Assembly: GCF_013391475.1 (NCBI RefSeq)
Contig: NZ_JACBAZ010000006.1
Coordinates: forward strand, 124,001-188,000
Length of the DNA stretch: 64,000 nt
DNA from: Oceaniferula marina
GTDB taxonomy: Bacteria; Verrucomicrobiota; Verrucomicrobiia; Verrucomicrobiales; Akkermansiaceae
Direction of reading: 5' to 3'
The translations under genes and the position numbers were made by a program. The notes under the pieces were generated by a model that saw nothing but the letters and a program-made list of their open reading frames with translations, searched no databases and was not told the origin of the DNA. Of this stretch, positions 1 to 8,741 are shown one piece after another. Each line of letters opens with the position of its first letter. The first letter of the stretch is position 1.

Positions 1-2
1 CG

Positions 3-554
3 ATTGTCAAAAAAGACGCCACGCCCTTGTTTGTCGAGCCCGGGGTTGAGCAAGTAGTGAAACAAGTATCCGAGGGCGATGAGTTACGACTGCTTGGCTT
101 GTCAGAGGATGAAAAATTTGGAGAAGTCTGGGAAGAGGGGCGTGAAAAGTCGATGTGGGTGACCATGACGGATGTGGATAAGGTCGAGGGGATTGGAAAA
201 ACGTCGCGCGCATTTGGAGAGAAGTATGCCTGGTTCCCGAAGCTTCTGGCGGTTGCCGTTTTATTGTTTGCCTTTTCGACGATGATTTCCTGGTCTTATT
301 ATGGAGAGCAGGCGGTGATTTACCTCTGTGGGGGACCTCATGAGATGGCGATTCTTATCTATAAGCTGCTTTTTTGTGGATTTGTGGTGGTGGGGGCGGT
401 CACCTCGCTGTCGAACGTCATCCGGGTATCGGATGCGATGCTTTTTGCGATGGTGATTCCGAACATGATTGGCCTTTATGTGCTTTTACCGGTGGTCAGG
501 AATGAGTTGGCGGACTTCCGCAAACATGTGGCGGAGATCGAAGGCAAAGAATAG
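3..554 (+). CDS. Sodium:alanine symporter (AGCS) family protein, C-terminal part
   Basis: The reading frame is open to the left edge, so this is the 3' part of a gene starting outside the window. It encodes the last transmembrane segments of an AGCS (amino acid carrier, Na+-coupled alanine/glycine) symporter. The diagnostic stretch is ISWSYYGEQAVIYL, matching the conserved WSYYGE motif, followed by two hydrophobic helices and the family-typical IPNMIGLYVL segment. Before the motif lies a charged, acidic loop of about 70 residues (DELRLLGLSEDEKFGEVWEE) that is longer than the short linker I know from typical members. It probably imports small amino acids across the inner membrane. The exact substrate cannot be told from this fragment. 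Confidence 0.85.
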   Translation: MVKKDATPLFVEPGVEQVVKQVSEGDELRLLGLSEDEKFGEVWEEGREKSMWVTMTDVDKVEGIGKTSRAFGEKYAWFPKLLAVAVLLFAFSTMISWSYYGEQAVIYLCGGPHEMAILIYKLLFCGFVVVGAVTSLSNVIRVSDAMLFAMVIPNMIGLYVLLPVVRNELADFRKHVAEIEGKE

Positions 555-609
555 GAGGCCGGCGAGGGGGCTGTCAGGGCTCCTGCATTAGGTAGATTAT
601 CTGGGTGAT

Positions 610-763
610 GCCTGCGGCGCTGACAGGATTGTCAGGATTTTTTTTAATCTTTTACAGGATTTTTAATTTTCAAAGATCAAGGTTTGCCCAAAACCTATAG
701 CTCACTTCTAAAAAAAACCTGTAGACCCTCTACAATCATGTGAGTCCTGTCAGCGCCGCAGGC
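610..763. repeat. 154-bp element bounded by perfect 19-bp inverted repeats
   Basis: GCCTGCGGCGCTGACAGGA at 610-628 is repeated exactly as its reverse complement at 745-763. The interior is AT-rich and carries three ACAGGATT/TCAGGATT-like direct repeats (621-664). No coding sequence is convincing in the 555-891 gap. The structure fits a small non-autonomous palindromic repeat (MITE- or REP-like) or a long hairpin downstream of the symporter gene. Copy number in the genome is unknown. Confidence 0.6.
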
Positions 764-891
764 TGTTAGCTCCTAGTGTATTCGCCCTGAGGGGGCGGTC
801 TTTCTTTTTTCCACTCAATCGACTGAAAAACGCTGGACAATGGTGACCGGTTTTGGCGATCTTCTGCGCTCGCTGAGAGCGACTGCACACC

Positions 892-1947
892 ATGACCCAT
901 ACGTTGAATTTTAAACGCGCGAAGTTGACCACCCTGACCTTGGCTCAGGTGGGGAACTCCCTCCGATCCGAACCCTTACGCACCTCCAATGAACTGTGCC
1001 GTTTCTCAAATGACGATACCGGGGTGCTGACCTTGTCTTTTTTGAAACCCTTCCGGAATTTGGAGCGTCGGGCCTTAAGTCATGATTCCTCCTTGGACTT
1101 GAACGAGGTGTATCGCTACGCAACAGAGATTTTCAAAGATCCGGAGGAGTTGTTGAACCACGGGCGGAAGATTGCGAGGCACTTATATAAAACCTCGAAA
1201 CACCCGAACATCAAGGCTGGAGACCTGTGTATTGCATTGATCGATGATGTATTGGTCAATGGTGAGCCATTACGGGCACTGAGTATTATCAAGTCGGAAA
1301 GCCGGGTTCCTTTTCTCGAGGTGTCCGACAGTGAAGGGAATCTGCAGCTCATCACCCATCGGGGGATTTCTCCTGAAAAAATTGACAAAGGTTGCCTGAT
1401 CGTTAACTGCGATGCCGAAGGGGGGTTTTTAGTCTATACCTTCGACAAGGCGAGTTCGGATGCTCATTTTTGGATGCGGGACTTTCTTGGTGTAAAGTAT
1501 CGTAAGGACAACGATTATGTGACGAAGCGATATGCGGATATGGCGGTGGATTTCGCCAAGGAAGGTTTACCTGAGGATATGGAGGCCGAAAAAAAGTGCC
1601 GGGTAGCCAACCGCGCAATGAATTATTTTGAGGAACGCGATGAATTTGACCTCAAGGGATTCCGTGAAGAGGCTTTGCAGGAGCCGGAGATCATTGAGCA
1701 GTTTGATGAGTTTCGCGGCAAGCAGGATGAGGATGATGGTGAGCCATTGCCCGAATCCTTTGAAATCGATAAAAAAATTGCGAAGAAATCGAGTAACCGC
1801 TACCGCAGCACGATCAAATTGGATTCCGGAGTGAATATTAGCTTTGCCCCTGCCTTCAAGGAAGCCGACGAGGATGTGATCGAGCGTGGAGAGGACAGCC
1901 AAAGGCAGAAAAAGTGGATTAAAATCTACTACGAAGAGGAGATTTGA
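892..1947 (+). CDS. Nucleoid-associated protein, YejK/NdpA family
   Basis: A 351-residue protein resembling the 37-kDa nucleoid-associated family (PF04245; E. coli YejK is 335 aa), a cytoplasmic nucleoid protein of poorly defined role. Family-like features are the N-terminal LTLSFLKPFRNLE region, the central ALSIIKSES and GCLIVNCD strands, and the segment FWMRDFLGVKYRKDNDYVTKRY near residues 195-215, which matches the conserved W-x5-L-x7-D-x-Y-x3 pattern. The C-terminus is rich in acidic and basic residues. It stands alone, with the inverted-repeat element upstream and a hairpin terminator candidate 19 bp after the stop. The assignment is by pattern memory. Confidence 0.7.
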   Translation: MTHTLNFKRAKLTTLTLAQVGNSLRSEPLRTSNELCRFSNDDTGVLTLSFLKPFRNLERRALSHDSSLDLNEVYRYATEIFKDPEELLNHGRKIARHLYKTSKHPNIKAGDLCIALIDDVLVNGEPLRALSIIKSESRVPFLEVSDSEGNLQLITHRGISPEKIDKGCLIVNCDAEGGFLVYTFDKASSDAHFWMRDFLGVKYRKDNDYVTKRYADMAVDFAKEGLPEDMEAEKKCRVANRAMNYFEERDEFDLKGFREEALQEPEIIEQFDEFRGKQDEDDGEPLPESFEIDKKIAKKSSNRYRSTIKLDSGVNISFAPAFKEADEDVIERGEDSQRQKKWIKIYYEEEI

Positions 1948-2309
1948 GGATCTTTTCACTCAAGGTGCCTGGTCGGCCAGGCAGATTTTCTACAAAAAGG
2001 GAGGGCTCTGAACGGTAGCCGTTGCTCGGACTTCGGATCCGGGTGTGGGCGCATGGGCCGATCCCATTCTGAACACTTGAAACTCCAAAATTCAGCGAGG
2101 GCGGGTTCTGCTCTCATACAATCGTTTGTAGTAGAAAGTTAATAAATATGGGCGATTGGGGAGATCTGAGGCTCTTGTGGAGAGGCATTTCACATCCACG
2201 AAGCATCGCCAGAGGAAAAAAGGTAATTTTTTTTCTGTTCATTAATGCCTCGGATTCCATTGAAGTCATTTATTTTGAGCGGATTAGGTCTTGGATAGAT
2301 TGAGGGGGG
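1948..2309. other. Intergenic region with a terminator-like hairpin, otherwise no recognised feature
   Basis: A perfect 7-bp stem (1966-1972 with 1977-1983, loop TCGG) followed by GATTTTCT forms a weak rho-independent terminator candidate for the upstream gene. The remaining 320 bases are AT-rich towards 2130-2290 and probably hold the promoter of the next gene. I could not single out a clean -35/-10 pair, and no ORF looks real. Confidence 0.5.
1966..1992 (+). terminator. Candidate terminator after the YejK-like gene
   Basis: TGCCTGG-TCGG-CCAGGCA hairpin followed by ATTTTCT. The stem is perfect but short, and the T tract is interrupted. Confidence 0.45.
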
Positions 2310-3065
2310 ATGAAAAAAATCTCTGGAAAATCTCGGAAAAGGTCCCAAACTGTCGGCGCGATGCCTCAACCTGCAAGCAAACACCCTACCGATCATCCTA
2401 CCGATCACACTCAAACACCGATTATCCCGTCCAAGGATACCTTTTTCGTTAATGGAGGAATTCCGCTGTGCCTCAGGGCCTCAGCCAGCACTTCACGAAG
2501 AAAGTTTTTGGCGATGGCGGGGCTGACGGCTGTAGGGGCGATGGCAGGTTCGACGGGTGTTCGAGCGGCCTTGTTCAGCACGATGAGTGACAAACCGGTT
2601 CCAGGCATTCCTCATGCCTGGGTGCAGGCAAAAGGAACGGACGTGCTGAGATATGCCAATTACATTCAGAGTTTGAATTTGAGGAATGTGACTCCGCGGA
2701 TGGTGCTCGCTCCCCATTTTAAAACCAGGGGGAGGACCAGCAATACTCTTCCTCCGAAGAGCCAATGGAAAAGCATCGCGAACACCCTGAAAGTGGTGGA
2801 TAAGATGGTGGTAAAAATGGGATCGCCATTGCGTGAAATTACTTCGGCATACCGCAGCCCACGCTACAACCGCGCGGTGGGAGGTAAGAGCCGTTCGTAT
2901 CACATGCAGAATCTGGCGTTGGATCTGAAATTCAAGGGCGTTTCTGCGTATCATGCCCAGTATGTTGCGAAGCAACTGCGAAAGCAGGGCGTGTTCAAAG
3001 GGGGAGTCGGGCGTTACCCGAGCTTTACCCACATCGATACCCGTGGGACCAACGTTAGCTGGTAA
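2310..3065 (+). CDS. Tat-exported M15-type peptidase (YcbK/DUF882-like)
   Basis: The C-terminal 120 residues form a D-Ala-D-Ala carboxypeptidase-like M15 domain: ITSAYRSPRYNRAVGG, then SYHMQNLALDLKF (Zn ligands His and Asp in the SxHxxxxAxD pattern) and FTHIDTRG (third ligand His). It likely cleaves or binds peptidoglycan peptides in the periplasm. A twin-arginine signal (TSRRKFLAMAGLTAVGAMAG) sits at residues 61-80, unusually far from the first ATG, so translation probably starts later. One in-frame option is CTG at 2466, preceded by GGAGG at 2454-2458; another is ATG 2361. The 3' end overlaps the convergent rsmI by 11 bp. Confidence 0.75.
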   Translation: MKKISGKSRKRSQTVGAMPQPASKHPTDHPTDHTQTPIIPSKDTFFVNGGIPLCLRASASTSRRKFLAMAGLTAVGAMAGSTGVRAALFSTMSDKPVPGIPHAWVQAKGTDVLRYANYIQSLNLRNVTPRMVLAPHFKTRGRTSNTLPPKSQWKSIANTLKVVDKMVVKMGSPLREITSAYRSPRYNRAVGGKSRSYHMQNLALDLKFKGVSAYHAQYVAKQLRKQGVFKGGVGRYPSFTHIDTRGTNVSW

Positions 3066-3729
3066 TTGACGCGGGATTGATCAGGAGCACGATTTCTCCT
3101 TTTGGTGCACGTTGTTTAAACTGTGCCCAAAGATCGTTGGCCGAGCCGCGGTGGTAGGTTTCGAATTTTTTGCTGAGCTCACGAGCTACACAGACTTCCA
3201 GCTGTGGGTGGATGTCGCTGAGGATTTCCAAGGTGGAGATCAGTCGGTGGGGGGATTCGAAGAAGAGGGCGGTCTTGCCTGATTCGATAGCTGCTTCCAG
3301 TGCCTTTCGACGTTTTCCCTTTTTGACAGGAAGAAATCCATCGAAGCTGAAGGCGTGGCAGGGAAAGCCGGAACCCGCGAGGGCGGTAATAACGGCGGAT
3401 GGCCCTGGCAGCACGGTGTATTCGAGCTGATGTTCTATGCAGGCCTGAACCAGTCGGTATCCGGGGTCGGAGATGAGAGGGGTTCCCGCGTCCGAGATGA
3501 CGGCGATATTCAGCCCTTGTTGGGCTTTTTCAACGATCTCGGGGATGCGCTGCTGTTCGTTGTGGTCGTGCAGGGAAATCAGAGGGACGTCGATTTCGTA
3601 GTGCTTGAGCAGTGGGCGTGAGTGTCGAGTGTCCTCGCAGGCGATGAGGTCGGCATCTTGCAGCGTGCTCAGGGCCCGCTGGGTGATGTCGGCCCGGTTG
3701 CCAATCGGAGTGGGGACAAAGGTGATCAT
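3055..3729 (-). CDS. rsmI: 16S rRNA (cytidine1402-2'-O)-methyltransferase
   Basis: RsmI methylates the 2'-OH of C1402 in the ribosomal P site using SAM (tetrapyrrole-methylase fold). Recognised by the N-terminal VPTPIGNRADIT, ACEDTRHSRPLLKHY, the SDAGTPLISDPGYRLV motif, the PGPSAVITALAGSGF motif and FFESPHRL, all in canonical order. I chose ATG 3729 (MITFVPTPIG) rather than 3750 because the family motif begins directly after it. At about 224 residues it lacks the C-terminal extension of E. coli RsmI (286 aa), as in many short homologues. It is convergent with the M15 peptidase and follows the LptE-like gene on the same strand. Confidence 0.93.
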   Translation of the reverse strand: MITFVPTPIGNRADITQRALSTLQDADLIACEDTRHSRPLLKHYEIDVPLISLHDHNEQQRIPEIVEKAQQGLNIAVISDAGTPLISDPGYRLVQACIEHQLEYTVLPGPSAVITALAGSGFPCHAFSFDGFLPVKKGKRRKALEAAIESGKTALFFESPHRLISTLEILSDIHPQLEVCVARELSKKFETYHRGSANDLWAQFKQRAPKGEIVLLINPASITS

Positions 3730-3778
3730 TTTCGTGAAATACGTTCCCATTGCCCGAGTGCCAGGGCGTGGGAGGTGG

Positions 3779-4288
3779 CTAAAACCCGTTGGCGATGCGC
3801 GAGGTCATGGATTCGCAAGCTCTGCGCAAGGCGTCGGGCAGGGCGTTGACCTTGGCAATTTCCAGGTTGTCTCCGGCGAAGAAGCGGGTTTTGCCCCGGG
3901 AGCTTCCTTTTTCCAGGATGCGGGCCGGGTTGCTGGCATCGCGCAGGATCCAGTTGATGGTGACCTCCATGCTGAGCTCTTCGGATTTCAAGGTATCGGT
4001 CCGTGAGGAACTGACCTGGCCGTAATCGATGGAGACCACGGAGCCTTCGAGCACTGCTTGGGCATCGTTGATATTGGTGATTCGGTATGATCCGTCACGG
4101 GTCAGGGCATCGACCGCGCTATTGGTCGCGTAGGCATCAGCTCGGGTCAGTTGGGTTTCATTGACAAACAGAGGAACCTGGATGTTTTCGACGTGAGCCA
4201 GATGGCTGGGTTTGCTGCCACCCAAATGATAGCCGGTGCAGGATGCCAGAGCCAATGGCAGGAGAAGGAGGAGCAAGCGATGGAGCAT
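3779..4288 (-). CDS. LptE-like outer-membrane lipoprotein
   Basis: A 169-residue lipoprotein with a Leu-rich signal and lipobox LASC at residues 13-16. The mature part begins TGYHLGG, which fits LptE/RlpB-type proteins (LPS-assembly family). Two features support this: the segment VENIQVPLFVNET (residues 34-46), typical of LptE homologues, and the overall length. LptE plugs and supports the LptD translocon that inserts lipopolysaccharide in the outer membrane. It lies 15 bp downstream of the BamD-like lipoprotein gene, so the two are probably co-transcribed as an envelope-assembly pair with rsmI following. Sequence divergence in this family is high, so the assignment is moderate. Confidence 0.7.
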   Translation of the reverse strand: MLHRLLLLLLPLALASCTGYHLGGSKPSHLAHVENIQVPLFVNETQLTRADAYATNSAVDALTRDGSYRITNINDAQAVLEGSVVSIDYGQVSSSRTDTLKSEELSMEVTINWILRDASNPARILEKGSSRGKTRFFAGDNLEIAKVNALPDALRRACESMTSRIANGF

Positions 4289-4303
4289 ATTGAATACGAG
4301 CGG

Positions 4304-5248
4304 TTATGGTTGGGCTTCGAGTTCGGCAATACGCTGGCTCGCCTGGTCACGCAAGGGGCCGCTCTTGGACTTACGCAGGACTTCCTTGTAGTAGAAGATG
4401 GCGGATGTTTTTTCTCCCTTTTTGCGGTAGAATTCGGCAATGTTATAGCTGCGCTGAATTTCTTGTCCTCCGAGGCCCTTGATGCGCTTGCGGGCATCGG
4501 CGGCACGTTTGTGATTCGGGTAGCGTTGGATTAGCTCGTTGTAGATGCTGGTGGCATTGTCGAAGTTGGCCTTGTTTTTGTTTCCTTTTTTGGTTTTGAG
4601 AATCAGGGTTTCACCGATTTGGTAGAGCGCTTCGGGTGCTTGGGAGCTTTCCGGGTAGTCGGCGCTGATTCGGCGGAAGGCCGCAATCGCTTTTTCAGCA
4701 TTGCCGGATTGTTGCCAGACCTGGCCAATCGCAAACTGGGCTTTTGGGGCACTGGATGCTTGAGGGGCGTTGTCCCGGACTTGTCCGAGCATGGTCTCTA
4801 CCCGGCTGGGGGCAATCTTGGTTTTCATGCCTAGAAAACTATTTTTGATCACTCCGTTGGCTGCGGCATGGGCCACGTGTTCCTGTCTGCGCAGTGCGGA
4901 GGCGTAGCGGCTGCTTGCCTGATAGTTGACGATCAGCTCTTGGTAGGCATCGAACGCTTTGATGAGCTCCCCCTGTTGGTCGAGCATGTTGGCTCGCGCA
5001 TAGAGGGCTTCCGGCGCGGCTGTCGAGTTCGGGTAGCTTTTGGAAACCTCCTTGTAGGTGGATAGTGCTTTGCTATTTTTTCCGCTGCTCTGGTAGGCTC
5101 TGCCTTCATTCAGCAGGGCTGTGGCATTGGCTACTTCGCCTGTGGCGGTCTGACCGCGAAGTGGTATTTTGTCGGAGTTTCCGCAAGACACCAGTAGGGG
5201 CATGGCGAGGCTGAGAGAGGCCAAGGGAAGAAGGACTTTTTTGCGCAT
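4304..5248 (-). CDS. Tetratricopeptide-repeat lipoprotein, BamD/YbgF-like
   Basis: A 314-residue lipoprotein: signal peptide with lipobox LVSC (Cys at residue 21), then several TPR units such as NEGRAYQSSGKNSKALSTY, LYARANMLDQQGELIKAFDAY, QFAIGQVWQQSGNAEKAIAAF and IAEFYRKKGEKTSAIFYY. The arrangement resembles BamD, the essential lipoprotein of the beta-barrel assembly machine, although YbgF/CpoB-type adaptors share this look. It is the first gene of a probable four-gene minus-strand run with lptE-like and rsmI. The 215-bp gap upstream is shared with the divergent CAP-domain gene and must contain both promoters. Confidence 0.7.
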   Translation of the reverse strand: MRKKVLLPLASLSLAMPLLVSCGNSDKIPLRGQTATGEVANATALLNEGRAYQSSGKNSKALSTYKEVSKSYPNSTAAPEALYARANMLDQQGELIKAFDAYQELIVNYQASSRYASALRRQEHVAHAAANGVIKNSFLGMKTKIAPSRVETMLGQVRDNAPQASSAPKAQFAIGQVWQQSGNAEKAIAAFRRISADYPESSQAPEALYQIGETLILKTKKGNKNKANFDNATSIYNELIQRYPNHKRAADARKRIKGLGGQEIQRSYNIAEFYRKKGEKTSAIFYYKEVLRKSKSGPLRDQASQRIAELEAQP

Positions 5249-5472
5249 GGAGTGACGCTAGGGAATCTCCAGACACTTGCCAAGAAGAAGTGACCGGAAA
5301 ATCGATTTTAGCAAACGGTCGTTTAACGGCTTTCATTTTTTTTAAATTGTTGGTCGGCTAACGGGTTCAGATTCTGTGGAAAAAGTCATTTATTAGAGAA
5401 TTTATTCATTATTAATTGGAATAAGTGAAATAATCTGGCTCCAAACCCCATGCTGGGGTAAAAGTGGACGTT

Positions 5473-6033
5473 ATGAACATCATTAAACCCATCCTTACTT
5501 GGGCAGGGGCGGCCATCGTTATTACATCGTTGTCATCCTGCTCTTCCTCATCAAATTTAACGCAGCAGACAGCGGCGCCTCCCAATGCGCAAGAGCGCAA
5601 AATAGCGGAGCGGGTGTTCTCACTGGTGAATGCGGAACGGGCCAAGGCGGGTAAAAAAGCATTTCGTGGAAATAGAAACCTGAACAAGATGGCGCAGCAG
5701 CACAGTTCGTTTCAGGCATCGAGTCATTTGACCAAAGGAAAACCGAGTAACTTTGGATCCCATAACCGGGCCCAGTATGCCTACTTGAAGTATGGTATTG
5801 AGAATCTGGGAGAGATCGAATCTGCAGTCCCAGCCTCAAACTCCGATCCTGCACGGACGGCCGTGAATGCCTGGATGAAAAGCGCCGAACACAACCGCCA
5901 CCTCAAGCAGAGCTGGGATCTGACAGGTGTTGGTGTGCATAAGGCGAACAATAAGTATTACATCACCATGATGGTTGGTGTCCGTCCATCCGGCGTGCCC
6001 CGTTCGGTTCGCCCCGGGTCGATTTACCATTAA
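5473..6033 (+). CDS. CAP (SCP/PR1) domain lipoprotein
   Basis: A 186-residue predicted lipoprotein: hydrophobic signal, lipobox LSSC followed by a Ser-rich linker, then a CAP domain from about residue 40. Domain hallmarks are VFSLVNAERAKAGKKAF, the AQQHSSFQASSHL helix with the conserved His, and AWMKSAEHNRHLKQSWDLTGVGV, equivalent to the family's W-x-S-x-x-H-x-x-x-L pattern. The final strand is YYITMMVG. Bacterial CAP proteins are extracellular and of mostly unknown function. ATG 5473 is preferred over GTG 5464 because the signal starts directly there. It is transcribed divergently from the BamD-like gene. Confidence 0.85.
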   Translation: MNIIKPILTWAGAAIVITSLSSCSSSSNLTQQTAAPPNAQERKIAERVFSLVNAERAKAGKKAFRGNRNLNKMAQQHSSFQASSHLTKGKPSNFGSHNRAQYAYLKYGIENLGEIESAVPASNSDPARTAVNAWMKSAEHNRHLKQSWDLTGVGVHKANNKYYITMMVGVRPSGVPRSVRPGSIYH

Positions 6034-6107
6034 AGGCTGAGCACTTTTTCAGCTGATGATTTGAATCAGGCTGGCCATGAGCGGCGCGACGAGGCAGCTT
6101 GTGAGTC

Positions 6108-6734
6108 ATGCCTGATTTTTCTTTTGAATTGGCCCGGATGGCGGATGGCTATCGTAGGATTGCCGGGATTGACGAAGCTGGCCGGGGGCCATTGGCCGGG
6201 CCGGTTTCAGCGGCGGCCGTGGTGCTGCCGGATGGTTTTTCCCATGACTTGCTGGATGACTCGAAAAAGCTGACGGAAAAGCGCAGGGAGCTTCTCTATG
6301 AGGAGCTGTTACAAAACGATGAGGTTCTCTGGTCGCATTCTTTTGCTGAGGTTGGAGAGATCGAGGAAAAGAACATTCTGAGGGCAACTCATGCGGCGAT
6401 GGCGCGGGCCGCCGAGGGGCTGTCCGCCATCCCGGACTATTGTTTGATTGATGGATTGGCTGTCCCGGGGTTTCCCATTCCATCAGAAGGTATCGTGAAA
6501 GGGGACGGAAAGAGTATGTCGATTGCTGCGGCCAGTATTATTGCCAAAGTTGCCCGGGATCGCCAAATGAGAGACTATGCCAAGCAGTATCCTGGTTATG
6601 GTTTCGAAAAACACAAAGGCTACGGAACCAAGCAGCATATGCAGGCGTTAAAAGAGCTTGGCCCGTGTCCGATTCATCGTAGGACTTTTGCTCCCATTGC
6701 CCAATTACTGGCACAAATGGATTTGCCGATGTGA
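6108..6734 (+). CDS. rnhB: Ribonuclease HII
   Basis: RNase HII removes ribonucleotides and RNA primers from DNA-RNA hybrids. The 208-residue protein contains the acidic active site: GIDEAGRGPLAGPVSAAAVV (Asp22, Glu23), DYCLIDGLAVPG with the third Asp, and AKVARDRQM with the fourth. The tail GYGFEKHKGYGTKQHMQAL and GPCPIHRRTFAPI is typical of the family. Length is normal for bacterial RnhB (about 200 aa). It lies 74 bp after the CAP gene, with a convergent metalloprotease gene beginning 22 bp beyond its stop. Confidence 0.96.
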   Translation: MPDFSFELARMADGYRRIAGIDEAGRGPLAGPVSAAAVVLPDGFSHDLLDDSKKLTEKRRELLYEELLQNDEVLWSHSFAEVGEIEEKNILRATHAAMARAAEGLSAIPDYCLIDGLAVPGFPIPSEGIVKGDGKSMSIAAASIIAKVARDRQMRDYAKQYPGYGFEKHKGYGTKQHMQALKELGPCPIHRRTFAPIAQLLAQMDLPM

Positions 6735-6756
6735 CAGGGGGGGGCGGTTGTTTGTT

Positions 6757-8697
6757 TTATGGTCGGAGTTTGATCCGGTAAAAGCGTTGGCCATTGTCTG
6801 GGTTGGAGATCTCTTTGATGAGTCTCTCTCCTGTGCCGAGACAGCTGTGGATGGTGGTCCAGGTGTGCATGTCTTCCGAGCACTCAAGGTAGTAGGGCAT
6901 CCGGTTGATGGAGTTCCAGCTGACGGTCTCGTTGATGTGGTCGTAGCTCATTTTCGGCGGGTAGGAATCCGGATCATTTGGGTCGCTGCCGTAGATATAT
7001 TCGATTCGATTGCTCATGCCGTCACCGTCCGGATCGGAGTCCGGGTGGTTAGGATCTCCCACGCTACCGACGCCGGTGCCGGGGAAGTGGGTGTTCATCC
7101 AGTTGTCAGGGAGTCCGTCTGATGGCGTGCTGTCAAAGTTGAATCCGACGATACGCAGTGAGTGATAGGCAGAGAGGTTGGTGCCGTCGCTGATACGGTA
7201 TTGGATTCGGTCATTGTAGACTCCCGCTTCGATTTGTTCTTCGGTCAGGCTTCCGGAGTATGCCGCATTGGGGGTGTAGACAATCGTTGAACTCCCACTG
7301 GTGGAGAAAGAACCATTGATGTTGCTGGCTGTGGAGGTCAGGATATGAACGCTGAGGTTGTCTGGTGTTTCCCGGTCGTTGCCGCTGACCGTGACGCGGT
7401 CTACCCCGATACCGGTTGGCTGGGGGGAACCTGTAACGGCATATAAGATACGATCCATTCCAGATGGGGGCATATTGTCTGCCGGGTAACCTGCATTGAT
7501 TTTTTCCACATCGTATGTGCCGAGGCTAGCCCCTCGCTCATCTGCATGCACACGGTAATACATCATGGCCTCGTTTAATGTGCTGTTTGCTTCTGATGGG
7601 TCTTCACTGGAGTGAGATAGTCCTAAAACGTGGCCTAGCTCGTGGGTCAGTACTTCGACAAAGGTCTTGTAGTTCTCCATGGAGGAGGAGCGGTGGTTGA
7701 GCATGAGGTAGCCCCGCGTGCGTTTGTGAAATTCCTGGTCGATGACTTTACCTCCGGTTCCACCACCGGGATAGGAGGTTGACCCCGTGTAGGCTCCTCC
7801 TCCCTTGCCCAGAGTGCTGGTACTGCTGATGGTGTTGTATTTGTCGTGCAGTTGGATGCGGATTTTGTAATCGCTTGAGCTGACGCCTGATGCCGCTTGG
7901 CCGAAGCTGGATAAACCTTCGAATTTGAAGGTCAGCCCCGAGGCGTCACTCCATGCGGTGAGGGCATCTTCAACGGCTTGAATGGCCTGGCTTTCAGTGA
8001 TGTCGCCTGGGAGTAACTCGGTATCGATATCGACAAGGTAGGGGATGGGAGTATTGCTATCACATACGGCGAAGCGGGAGGGGATGCCATTGGCATCTTC
8101 CATATATCCAAATGTTGGGACACTCGGAACTGGTTCAGGTTCAGGGTCAGGGTCTGGTTTCGGTGGTTTGGCGTCAGCTCCGTCTTCACCGGTGATGAGG
8201 GTGTCGACATCATTCCCCAGATCGTAACGTTTGGTTTCTTTTCCGGCTTTGCGGCGTTTTTCGCGGTAGGCGTTGCGGCGTTTTTCCGAGGCTTTCCCTG
8301 CGCGTTCGACTCGTGCGTTCAGGCATTTCCAGTGGGATTCATGAGCCACAAGGCGGAAGATGTAATCGCTACCGGATGTGAGCCGGATATGGCCGGAGTC
8401 AAATTGGCCTTCGTTGCCAATACGGCCGCCGGGCATACGGATCGTCAAGGGTTCGTTTTGTTGTTCCCCTTTGAATGTTTCAATCGGCTGAAGCGTGACA
8501 TCGGTGACGATGATCCCGTTGTCCAGTTTCAGGCATTGGCGTCCGGTGACGCGGGCTTCGAGTATTAAGACCGACTGGTTATCCTCAGTTTGCTCGGTTA
8601 CATGATCACAACATCCAGCATGGACATTCCGGGGGGAAAGGCATGTAAGGGTTGTAAGGGCCAGAACGGCTGTCCAGTGAAGGTGCAGTCGTTTCAT
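6757..8697 (-). CDS. Exported matrixin-like zinc metalloprotease with calcium-binding repeats
   Basis: A 646-residue secreted protein. A signal peptide ends near VHA (residue 27). The N-terminal Cys-containing domain (28-150) is followed by a Lys/Arg-rich stretch and a Pro-Asp/Glu linker (PDPDPEPEPVP), then an M10-type peptidase domain from about residue 190. The zinc site HELGHVLGLSH is at residues 352-362, with a Met in LNEAMMYY about 20 residues later as a possible Met-turn. The C-terminal half has thrombospondin-3-like calcium loops (DSDPDGDGMSNRIEY, SDPNDPDS) and a final beta domain (YYLECSEDMHTW). It probably degrades external protein. It is convergent with rnhB and separated from uxuA by 44 bp on the same strand. 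Confidence 0.85.
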   Translation of the reverse strand: MKRLHLHWTAVLALTTLTCLSPRNVHAGCCDHVTEQTEDNQSVLILEARVTGRQCLKLDNGIIVTDVTLQPIETFKGEQQNEPLTIRMPGGRIGNEGQFDSGHIRLTSGSDYIFRLVAHESHWKCLNARVERAGKASEKRRNAYREKRRKAGKETKRYDLGNDVDTLITGEDGADAKPPKPDPDPEPEPVPSVPTFGYMEDANGIPSRFAVCDSNTPIPYLVDIDTELLPGDITESQAIQAVEDALTAWSDASGLTFKFEGLSSFGQAASGVSSSDYKIRIQLHDKYNTISSTSTLGKGGGAYTGSTSYPGGGTGGKVIDQEFHKRTRGYLMLNHRSSSMENYKTFVEVLTHELGHVLGLSHSSEDPSEANSTLNEAMMYYRVHADERGASLGTYDVEKINAGYPADNMPPSGMDRILYAVTGSPQPTGIGVDRVTVSGNDRETPDNLSVHILTSTASNINGSFSTSGSSTIVYTPNAAYSGSLTEEQIEAGVYNDRIQYRISDGTNLSAYHSLRIVGFNFDSTPSDGLPDNWMNTHFPGTGVGSVGDPNHPDSDPDGDGMSNRIEYIYGSDPNDPDSYPPKMSYDHINETVSWNSINRMPYYLECSEDMHTWTTIHSCLGTGERLIKEISNPDNGQRFYRIKLRP

Positions 8698-8741
8698 TAG
8701 CGGCGATTATGCCCCGATCCATTTTCGGGGCAATGCCAAAA

